Source: Multifurca ochricompacta (taxonomy: Eukaryota > Basidiomycota > Agaricomycetes > Russulales > Russulaceae). From it: 19,049 nucleotides of DNA. The notes beneath the pieces are model-generated. The model worked only from the letters and a program-made list of their open reading frames with translations, was not told the DNA's origin and made no database searches. This document shows, one piece after another, positions 1 to 8,277 of the stretch. Made by a program: the position numbers and the translations under genes. Location of the stretch: the NCBI GenBank assembly GCA_022496185.1, contig WTXG01000486.1, positions 1-19,049 of the forward strand. The letters run 5' to 3'. Every line of letters begins with the position of its first letter. The first letter of the stretch is position 1.

Positions 1-576
1 TTCTTTCTCACGCCATCCGATCATATCGTCAAACAACATGCTGTTCCTTCTCCTCTCCTCCTCGAGTTGACAGGCGACCAATTGTTTTTAGCCTTGGCTA
101 GCGGAGACGATCAACGCGAGAGATGCACCATACACAATAGCTCCTCCTCGTCTGGTCAAGTTGAACACATCGCGCGTTCGGGCCCCGGAAGTGCAAAATC
201 AACGACCGACCGAGTGACCTTCAAGTCACCGGGGAGGCAGCATGGGGAACACTCATCCACACTCATCCCCCATATGAGCTCACTTCGCGCGTTGCCCTAT
301 CACATCGCACGAAGACACGAAAGATATATCGTAAAGCCTGCTGTCCGAGCGCGGAAGTCCGGTTTAGTAATTGGCGTACCCAACCCAATGGAGGAGCCCG
401 TCTCAGGTCATTACCAAAGGTCACTAGGCCATAGCCGTCCTGGAGCCCCTGGTCAAAAGCAGAGAACGACAGGCGAGACAACCAACAGAGATGGACAAAT
501 CCAAGTGAGAAATGTGTGCATCCATCATGGCTCGTCTCAGCAACGACGCAAAGAAGGGGGTTTTTTTTTTTGGTTG
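1..576. other. Intergenic region left of NOG2, no gene supported
   Basis: No reading frame here has recognisable family features. A long open frame on the plus strand (67-714) overlaps the last NOG2 exon antisense and looks like chance. On the minus strand, bases 1-85 read as a short charged stretch containing LEEERRRNSMLFDD. This could be an exon of a gene continuing beyond the left edge, but a stop lies just upstream and the only nearby acceptor is a weak AG in the CTCGAG sequence, so I do not call it. Bases 561-570 are a T run, and the region should contain the 3' UTR of NOG2. Confidence 0.5.
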
Positions 577-2983
577 CTACCGCTTCATCCTCTTCCGCTC
601 TCGCTTATGACCCCCATTCTTCCCTTGAAGCGATTTGAGCAGCGCAGCTTTTGCTCGATTCCTGTTCTTAACGTTCGCGTTGGTATAAAAGTTCTCCGTT
701 TTTTTCTGAGGTGAAAAGCGCGTCAGAAGTTCGTTCGATCGCGGGATAACCCCCACGAGACGAGTTGCTTTTTACCTTGTTTGTCGTCATCCTTGGCTCT
801 TTCACCTTCTTATCAGGCTCCTCAGACTCGCTATCTGAGTGTTCCGTAGCTGGGAACACGAGTCAGTCAGCAGGACGACGAAGAACAAGCACGATTCTGC
901 TCACCTCCTTCAGGGTGTGATATTATACCCAACCATTCTTCTTCCTCCTCATCTGAACCTGCAGTCTCCGCTGGCACAGCCACATCCGCCTCCACAAATA
1001 CATCTCCCCATGTCAACAGCACGTCTTCGTCTTCTACAGCATCATCACCTGCAGCATCTTCATCCTCACCCTCGCCCTCATCTTCGCTCTCACCCTCCAG
1101 TTCGATCGCATCTAGCGGACGCACGTCCTCACCAACAAACGTATTCTTCTGCATGATCGAGCCCAAATTTTGTTTGACGCCCGGCACGCGCGGTACCTCC
1201 GCTCTCTCCCTACCCTTACTCTTCGCAAGCCGCGCGCGTTCCTTAGCCTCGAGCTCGTTGAGCTCAGCAGGTCGCTCCGGGGGCGCGACGAAGAAAGGTA
1301 TACGACCGCGAACCCAGTCGCTTAAGACGATTTTAGCCGCGCCCTCGACGTCGGGTTCGCCGCCTTTGAGCAGGCGGCCCTTCGCGCGCGCGAGCGCATC
1401 GAGGAAGTCGTCTGCACTCCAGGAACCTATTTCTGGTACAGGTTGTCCGTAAGTGCGTGAGAGGTAGAGCGGCTTGACGCGCGTGAGGAGCTCCGCGATA
1501 TGTTCAGACGGCGTTGGGAGCGCCTCCACGCGCAGGACGCCCTTGAGGACGGTTGCCGTTTGCGAGTCGTGAGCGGAAGTTGGGACAATTCCAGGGCAGT
1601 CGATAAGGTAGATACGTCGCGTCAACGTGATGTATTGCCAGACCTAGAAGTTCAAATCTTGCATCCTGAGCCATGTAGTAGGGGTGTTTCGCGAAGGCCA
1701 CAGACCTTTGTTTCGCCAGGCACCGGTGCAACTCGACAAACTTTGCCGCTCTTCAGCGTGTTGATGACGCTGCTCTTGCCAACGTTTGGGTAACCGATGA
1801 AGCCAACAGATATTTGCTTCTTATCCGAATGTAATTGTGAGAACTGACGTAGCAACTGGATGAGGGAACCCTTGCCAAATGAGTGGTTCGGCGATGCATG
1901 GAATGCAATTGTCGGGTATCGCGGCGTTAGGTGTTGTATATATCGTGCCTTGGTCACACGTCAGCGTGGTCTTGCGATCCAGGACGTAAGGAAAGGAAGA
2001 AGCAACGCACCGTAACCCAATTCGGCACGAGATCGCACTTGTTAATCACAAGAACGACCTGCTTGTGTGCCTTTTCCTTTCGAATATACTCTAGCACGCT
2101 CTCACACAACGTCCCGAGGGGATCTCGGGCATCCAGTACATGTAACAACACGTCCGATGAGTCTATCACTTTGTACAGTTCACCATAGATCCGTCGCGAT
2201 GTGCCCTTTGCGTATATGGGCTCGATGTAGTCCGCGTGAGTCTGCTCCATTGCAGGCGGCGCCGTTGCCTCCGCAAGCTCTGAAATCACCTTGGCCTGCG
2301 CAGCTTCTTCAGCAGCTGTTGCACCCAGCTTACCAAGTTCTTCAAATGTGCCAACATCAATGCGCGGCCGTTTGCGCTGGGCTTTGGGGCCAAATGTCCC
2401 TGCGAAAGGCTCTATCTCAACGATGTGCGACCGCTGCACATGAATCGGTCAGAGAGATGCGAGATGGGGGGGAGGGGGGGGGGGCACAAGGGCGATGCGG
2501 ACCTTGTGCAGGTTTGGATTCCTGGCATCGTCGAGTAGTTGCATGGGAAGCTTGTTGCGTCGCAGAAGTACAGAGTAAGGATCATGCTGCTTAGTTTGTA
2601 AACTAGTGCGGAAGTGATCGAGCGCGGTCTGTGAGATCACTCGAGTGTTACCTGTGAAAGCCAGCCACGGGAGCAAGTTAGGCAAGGTCTCAGCATGCGC
2701 GCCCAAGGCAAGACCACTGGTATGAAGGGGCGGACTCACCGAACCACCGACGATCCGGCTGTACTCTCCCAGGTGTCGCCTCGTCCTCCCCCTTCTGAAA
2801 TGCTGCAGCCTCGATGATTTTCCCGTCGCGGTCACGCACGGCCTTGCCGCCAGTGAGCATCTTGAGGCGCTTGACCTGCTTGGCATTGCGGTAAAAGTTC
2901 TCGCCTTTGACTTTTTGTAGAGAGACTTGGGACACAGAAGATCGTGTCTTTGAGAAGGATGACGATTTTTTGGTAGGTGCCAT
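577..2983 (-). CDS. NOG2: Nucleolar GTP-binding protein 2 (60S ribosome biogenesis GTPase)
   Basis: Nog2/GNL2 GTPases bind late nucleolar and nucleoplasmic pre-60S particles and are needed for rRNA processing and subunit export. I join seven exons: 2983-2740, 2651-2503, 2433-2011, 1948-1706, 1643-929, 849-776 and 705-577. They give 658 residues with consistent phase across six introns of 62-88 bases. The N-terminus (about residues 25-80, with [20 protein letters not shown]) matches the NGP1 N-terminal domain. The G motifs are in circularly permuted order: G4 NKCD (262-265), G1 GYPNVGKSS (324-332), G2 PGETK (349-353) and G3 DCPG (368-371). An acidic linker (about 530-590) precedes a basic tail containing [14 protein letters not shown]. 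The start is the first in-frame ATG before the NGP1 domain. Donors of introns 2 and 4 are GTCCGC and GTCTGT, which are weak, but only these joins restore the conserved protein. The length is between yeast and human homologues. No TATA box is obvious upstream. Confidence 0.95.
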
Positions 2984-4545
2984 CTTTGGCGGCGAGGAGA
3001 TGGTCTGTTCCTGTGGGTGGTCACCGTGGTGGTGACAGAAAAAACATGAGGGATCATTGCTTAATGTGGTATGTCGTTCTCACGATATGGGCGGTGCGAC
3101 AAACCAACAACTGTGTGCTTAAATTCAATACTCGTCTACGTTCAATGCTCTTCTATGTAAGCTCCATTTCCAAAGATTTGGGATTATAACAGTCCCATAC
3201 TCTGGATGGCCGACGGTGACTTTTGTAAGGGCCATTCTAGGTAGCGGTGGCTTTTTATGTGTTTGGAGATGATATGCCTGTGCCAATCAACTCTTTACGT
3301 GCAAGCCTAGTTAGGGCGAGAGCACCATCAAGATTATTCTCACCAAGTTGAAGGTGCTCATTATTGATTACATTGACGATACCTCCACAAGATGTTTCAA
3401 TTCTGTACTCGTGCACATTGACACAAGGAGAAGGCACCTCTACGCTTGGCTTGGAGCTGGGTCAGCGGAGCAGCGAGACTGCAAAGGAGAGAACAATAAT
3501 GTGGGTAGGCGGAACATGATTCTGATTGTGCGGATTGAGATGGGGCAAGACGAATGCAGAAAGATAAATATCAGCGCCAATGTGATTGTGAAGCTTACCC
3601 ATGAAGGCGATAAGATTGAGGTCTCATTGGGTGGCCCATTGACTAGGGTCAAAACGTGGGTGGCTCAGTGACAGATTCCATTGGGGTGCTGGCGTTCAGA
3701 ACTTAAACCTGTTCACACGGATTTGGACCTGTTCAACGTAACAAACCAAATCATATTTACTAGGGATAGGCTTTAGTGAGAGGTGATGGCAGAATGGAAG
3801 GTGCGAATCTGCAATTGACAGGTTGTGAATTGTGGGGACGTGCAATTGTCAATGAGTGTAGTGATCAAATTATCTTGAATAAATTTAGCCTTTAGTCTGT
3901 CACTGAGTTGTTGTTTTAATGAATGAACTACAATACTGATTTAAATAGTACTTTTGTTCATGATTGCGTCATTACACAATTAGCGCGCCAAGCCCAAGAG
4001 TGCTTCTTGCCTCTTTTTTAATACCGGTTCCGCCTCTCCATTTATTACCTGATGACGTCCACAACTGACTACTTGGGTAAGCTGGCTATAGCACCCGACG
4101 AGCCGACAAGCAGTTTTGGAAATGAGCATCAAACTTCAACAACAACAAAGTCTGAAATGAAAGGGTTCTAGGGGTTCTCGAAGAGCTTGAGGGAAGCTAA
4201 GCAATATCACGGTTAGTGATTTTAACATACCGTATCGTGGCATTTTTCACAAATCCCAACAAATGAACGTGCCCAACTAGTCATCACCACGTGACAGCAA
4301 TCCTGCACGCGGCACGGGGACTAAGGTGTTACTGTACAAGGGCAGAAGAGAATTCCCGGTGAATATTGTTAGTCCATCTGTTCGGGTGTAGCTAACGCTA
4401 GTTCTTCATATGACTTCTACGTCTTGACAAAGCTAACGCTAACTACTTCCGTTAGATCCTATGTGACTCATCGCACCTAGCCCGATCTATGCCTTCCCAG
4501 CACCGCGATCTCAGCATCATTCAGGGTTGTATAACGGGGTTTTGG
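2984..4545. other. Intergenic region between NOG2 and the metalloprotease gene
   Basis: These 1.56 kb hold the promoter of NOG2 on the left and that of the M43 protease gene on the right. In between, the minus strand at 3437-3255 is open after an acceptor-like GCGTAG and reads through HLQLGENNLDGALALTRLARK to a stop. A plausible donor (GTAAGC) lies further upstream near 3601. The plus strand across 3348-3671 is also open. I recognise no family in either, and no exon chain holds together. About 3700-4020 is AT-rich and featureless. A CACGTG E-box lies at 4288-4293. Confidence 0.5.
4390..4441 (+). promoter_or_regulatory. Direct repeat AGCTAACGCTA upstream of the protease gene
   Basis: The 11-base sequence AGCTAACGCTA occurs at 4390-4400 and again, identically, at 4431-4441, 41 bases apart. 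A partial inverted echo (GTTAG) follows at 4451. The pair lies about 105-155 bases upstream of the TATA box of the secreted protease gene, where upstream activating sites are expected. The role as a transcription factor site is inference. Confidence 0.3.
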
Positions 4546-4552
4546 TATAAAA
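4546..4552 (+). promoter_or_regulatory. TATA box of the M43 protease gene
   Basis: TATAAAA lies 110 bases upstream of the chosen ATG (4656) and is followed by a pyrimidine-rich leader. This spacing fits a basidiomycete promoter with a 5' leader of roughly 80 bases. It also supports the ATG at 4656 over the one at 4489, which lies upstream of the TATA box. Confidence 0.65.
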
Positions 4553-4655
4553 CCCGCTTCACGAGCCAACTCAGCTTTTCAGATAGCACATTCTGCTCTC
4601 TGCTATTCAGGGCTCTTTCTAGAACCTCAGCATCCGCTGTCTCCTTAGCTCGGTC

Positions 4656-5763
4656 ATGCTTCGTTCGTTTCTTACCATTCTACCTGGGATCTCTATCGCC
4701 CTCGCGTTGTCTACCATCTCCTCTGCCACTCTCGACAATTCTGTCATTTGCGGTGCACAACTTATAGAGAAGACATTCACCGCCGCAAACAAACTTCTTA
4801 CAGAGAACGTGAATCACGTTTCTCGAGATGAAGCTGCTGTTGCAAGCAATGTGGTGGTAGATGTGTTATTCCATGTCATCTCCGCGGATAACACATATCA
4901 AGGCGGAAGTCTTCCGTTCGTCTCATTGATATTTGGGCATGCAGAGACTTATTTTACTATTTCGAATTCAGCGATAGCGTTATTCAATCCCAGATTAATG
5001 TCCTCAGCTCTGCCTACAATGGGAGTGGTGTCTCCTTCAGACTTGCTGGGGTAGACCGCACTATAAATAGCACCTGGTTCACTTTCGGTGGCAATCCCAA
5101 CTCACCAGTCATGAACCAAATGAAGCAAGCACTCCGCAAGGGTAACGCCCAGACCCTTAACGTTTATAGTGTTGGGTGAGCATCAAGTTCCATGGTGCAT
5201 GGTGATATGCAAGGCTAATTCTGGACCTGTGTAGGTTCGCGGAAGAGTCGGGGGGTTTCCTGGGTTATGCGACCTTCCCCTGGGACTTCCAACAAAATCC
5301 TACAGTGGATGGCGTCGTTTTTGCCTTCTCCACAACTCCTGGGGGGTCGATCGTTGGCCTTAACGAAGGCAAGGTAAGAAAGGGCTTTTCCTTCAGACTT
5401 GATGATACTGACGGGACTGGCGCGGAAGATCCTTGTGCACGAGGTTGGTCATTGGGTCGGTCTATTACACACCTTCGAGGGTGGCTGCAATGGAGGAGAC
5501 TACGTTGACGACACCCCTGCTGAGGCATCCGCTGCGCGAGGCTGCCCTACAAACCGTGATACCTGCTCGCAACCCGGCTTGGACCCCATTCACAACCACA
5601 TGGACTACACAGACGATTCCTGCAGGCAAAGTTTCACCTATGGTAAGGACCGTCTACTTTTCCTTTAGAAAGAGAGGCATTGATTGTGATGTGACCATTC
5701 GATCCAGGTCAATTCGTCCGGTTCAGGCAAGCACTTTATCAGTTCCGGGGCATTCCCCTCTAA
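4656..5763 (+). CDS. Secreted M43-family (MEP1-type) zinc metalloprotease
   Basis: Members of MEROPS family M43 are secreted endopeptidases of the metzincin type. Five exons (4656-4915, 4972-5175, 5235-5373, 5429-5642, 5708-5763) join in phase to 290 residues, the usual size of fungal MEP1-like enzymes. Introns are 55-65 bases. The N-terminus has a hydrophobic signal peptide ending near SSA (residues 22-24), probably followed by a short propeptide. The catalytic zinc site is [11 protein letters not shown] at 205-215, with His205, His209 and His215 as ligands and Glu206 as base. The Met-turn is NHMDYTDD (257-264). Cysteines 221, 240, 247 and 266 are placed as in the family for disulfides. The intron before the zinc site (5374-5428) has a clear CTGAC branch site at 5408-5412. 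The first donor, GTTCGT, is weak, but the join gives the expected [12 protein letters not shown] segment. No disabling change is seen. The protein is likely extracellular and used in nutrient or substrate protein breakdown. Confidence 0.93.
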
Positions 5764-6312
5764 AATGTCGGGTTGAGGCTGTTGTCAATAATGCGAATAA
5801 CACCTCCCTTCGTATTATCTAACAATATAAGTAGAAGCTACTTATTTGTGATTACCGAAGCAACATTATATGATACCCTTCGTGACGTGCCTTTCCATTC
5901 AAACGAAATCATTATCATTTCCTTTGGAAAGATGCGCTGGAGGCTGGACAAAAATCCAGGTGAGTTTGTCGGCCTTGGGAAATACATCTTCAGGTAAAAA
6001 GCCTGTTGTGAATTATTCGTGTCCTCAACTTTGAAAAGATGTTGCCGGCTCACGGAGGCCTTGGACAACCAAAGTGGGATTTTGCTCTCAGAGCTGTGCT
6101 TGCTTTGGACAAGCAGCTTAGATCGGAAGCAACGTAATCGTTTATTGCCATTCATGGTAAGTAAGCTTTGTCTCCTAGCTCAGGCTACTCTGTACTGGTT
6201 GATGCTCTTACTTGATCCTGCCTTCCTTCAAGTGCCTCGAGTCGAAGACTTTTTGTCTTCACCCTTCATCCCTCTTTATGAGCCGTTCATATTCTGTCTT
6301 TGTAGCGTCATT
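5764..6312 (+). other. Gene-free stretch with an intron-like signal, possible gene relic
   Basis: The first part should contain the 3' UTR of the protease gene. From about 5850 to 5959 the plus strand is open (YDTLRDVPFHSNEI...FGKMRWRLDK) and ends at a strong donor-like CCAG/GTGAGT at 5960. After a TTGAAAAG acceptor-like site near 6038 comes another open stretch containing GQPKWDFALRAVLALDKQL, closed by a stop near 6135. The layout resembles two exons around a short intron, but I recognise no family and find no complete gene. It may be a decayed gene. Confidence 0.3.
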
Positions 6313-6520
6313 ATGGAAGCCGCGTTCAAAAAAGTGACGGGTTTACGCGTCGGATGGTTTTTCGGCAAGTTATGGACTATTTTGTGGATTATGCTTTGGG
6401 GGAGCGTTCATGCTCGACGGGTGGGCCCGACGTGGTTTGCTCTCTTCTCCGGAGAACTTTCATCCCAGGAAATCCCTCGTCGACACCGTGATCGCTCCCA
6501 TGTGGTGGTTCCGTGGAGGC
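6313..6520 (+). repeat. Diverged dispersed repeat, copy A
   Basis: The sequence starting ATGGAAGCCGCGTTCAAAAAA is matched by copy B at 7656-7826, which starts ATGGAAGTCACGTTCAAAAAA. The two can be followed through GTGACGGG, an interrupted middle part, GCGTTCAYGCTCG and, after about 50 extra bases in copy A, a block around GACAC-N-GATCGCT and TTCCGT. The copies are in the same orientation about 1.34 kb apart. No coding frame is conserved between them, so this is probably a relic of a mobile element or of a segmental duplication. Confidence 0.55.
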
Positions 6521-7241
6521 AAAACTTTGTCTTTTTATACTATGTAAAGAGCAGGAAAAAAAAAATCAGAAGGAAATGTTAAGCCGGTAACGGATCAGAG
6601 TAGGCCGGACTGGATCAGAGGTGACTGGTGTTGGCGGTGCAAGACGATACTTACACTCATTTATTATCATTACCTACAGCACTGGCACACTCCTTACAGT
6701 ATTTAAGGATAATATTTCTGTATTTTATAACATATTGTTTTGACCATATTTATCTTGCTACCTGCTTAGGTAGTGCTCATCTGACCTCAGGCTGCATCTC
6801 CACAGGAAAATTATGACACAAGAAATAAAAGGAATGTGTATGTGTGTGGAATTATTTGTATCATATTATCTGGTTGCTAACTGGCCCATCTCAACAGCTG
6901 GTTCTACTTGCATGCATGGTTGCGACGAAACAACCACTGAAATGGCTGGGCTGCGTTCAGATGGACCCTGGTGCGACTCAACTCTCCAGAAACACACTCT
7001 GACAAACAACTATGCCAAGTTTTTTTTTTCTTCTTTTCAATGAGTTTAAAACACATATCTCATTCCAAAAGGTTTATCCCACTAGCCGCCCAAAGTATAC
7101 AACAATCTTCCTCGCCTAAAAGAAAACTAACTGTATTCTACCCGAAACATTGTGTGGTTGACACTTCGGTTGGTGTTGACCCTGAGTGTCAATGATCAAT
7201 ACCATGAAAATCAGAGTCAAACAGAAGGAGATTCAATACCA
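6521..7241. other. Gene-free stretch, 3' side of the small secreted protein gene
   Basis: I see no supported gene. The sequence is AT-rich around 6650-6770. The right part (about 7000-7241) should carry the 3' UTR of the minus-strand small secreted protein gene. Open frames at 6628-6816 and 6813-7043 have no family features. Confidence 0.5.
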
Positions 7242-7479
7242 TCACCGCAACCCGTTGAGGATGCTACCAAGAAGATCACCAACAAGGTCTTTATTGACGC
7301 CACCGACTCCTTCTGGATCTGTGATAGGATTCAAATTAGCCTGTATTCAATGGATACTGACTCAAGCACCCGTGCGTGGACATACTAATAGCGGCAGCTT
7401 TCTCGACTGGTGCCACCGACGGAGCGGCAAGGGCAAAAGCAGCGAGAGAGAGAGCAACAAGGGTCTTGATGAACTGCAT
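7242..7479 (-). CDS. Small secreted protein, 56 residues
   Basis: Two exons, 7479-7386 and 7318-7242, joined across a 67-base intron with a strong GTATGT donor and a CACAG acceptor, encode 56 residues. The first 19 form a clear signal peptide (MQFIKTLVALSLAAFALAA), probably cleaved before APSVAPVEK. The mature part of about 37 residues has no cysteine. It ends in a glycine-rich turn followed by NKDLVGDLLGSILNGLR, which could form an amphipathic helix. The start is set by the TATA box 85 bases upstream; the longer open frame from 7611 would run across that TATA box and is rejected. I do not recognise a family. A short, cysteine-free secreted peptide could be an effector-like or signalling peptide, or act at the cell surface; this is inference. 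It neighbours another secreted protein gene, but no shared regulatory element was seen. Confidence 0.7.
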
Positions 7480-7557
7480 TAATGCTTGCGAGAATGGGAA
7501 TGAGCGGGTGTAAAAGATCGATGGCTCTTTCTTTCTGAGTGAGAGGGTCGCTGGGGT

Positions 7558-7564
7558 TTTTATA
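7558..7564 (-). promoter_or_regulatory. TATA box of the small secreted protein gene
   Basis: On the minus strand TATAAAA, followed by a further A and CCCC, lies 85 bases upstream of the ATG at 7479. The leader between them is CT- and A-rich (CTCTCACTCAGAAAGAAAG). The arrangement resembles that of the M43 protease gene and suggests a regulated, strongly expressed gene. Confidence 0.65.
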
Positions 7565-7655
7565 CTCTCGAGCCCGAGCTCCCTGTGAGGAGATGCAACT
7601 ATATTAGGCAAGGGGCCCGCGATATCTCTTCCCTCTCATGGGTCTTGGTGCCGCC

Positions 7656-7826
7656 ATGGAAGTCACGTTCAAAAAAAGAAAAAGTGACGGGGTCACGCGG
7701 GAACGGTTTTGTTCGGTTGGTTGTCGACTAGATTGTGGAATATGTTTTAGGTGGCGTTCACGCTCGGGGGATGCCTCATTGACACATTGGTCGCTTCATG
7801 GAAGTTCGGGTGTTGATTCCGTCGGT
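7656..7826 (+). repeat. Diverged dispersed repeat, copy B
   Basis: This is the second copy of the repeat at 6313-6520. It lacks about 50 bases present in copy A and has a few extra bases (AGAAAA) after the first 20. It begins about 90 bases upstream of the TATA box of the small secreted protein gene, so it may form part of that gene's upstream region. Confidence 0.55.
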
Positions 7827-8277
7827 TACGTTATGGTAACGTCGGCAGGGTATCATTAAATTCTGAATATCACCTTTTGTTGTTGTTGTAGGGACAGCTC
7901 AGTTCAGTGCTTCCTTCTGCGCCACGGCACGCATCTGAAATGTACTCGACTTCTTCAATTAATGTGGCTAAATACTTGTGGGTGCGTGGAAGATGATGTT
8001 GCTCGGGTGCTGGGCACCTGAAACCTTCCACCTCGTCCTGCCTTCTCGCTCGTCCAGTCAGTTGCCCTTGTCGTCATCATCCCTTCATACCGCTTGCTGC
8101 CTCACGTTGTCGTCTCTTGCTACAGTCACCCTTGTATCATTAATCCTGAAAGGATAGTACGCATGATCGCGCATCATGAACCAATATCTTGTTGATCGAC
8201 ATATTCGACACACGAACCGTTGTCCCTTTTACTCTTGCTCTCTCCCTCTTTTCCCCCTTCTGTGGAATCTCACACAG
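7827..8277. other. Gene-free stretch left of the NLR-like pseudogene
   Basis: I see no coding region, RNA gene or clear repeat here. Ankyrin-like coding traces of the neighbouring pseudogene stop at about 8278. The stretch 8040-8160 is CT-rich on the plus strand but not followed by a gene in that direction. Confidence 0.45.

Noticed and set aside
67..714. Long plus-strand open frame overlapping the end of NOG2
   Set aside because: Its right part is antisense to the last NOG2 exon, its composition is not protein-like, and no motif is visible.
839..1793. Several plus-strand open frames opposite NOG2
   Set aside because: They are shadows of the GC-rich NOG2 coding frame on the other strand.
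7336..7611. Longer version of the small secreted protein starting at 7611
   Set aside because: It would run across the TATA box and leader and bury the signal peptide inside the protein; the ATG at 7479 fits better.
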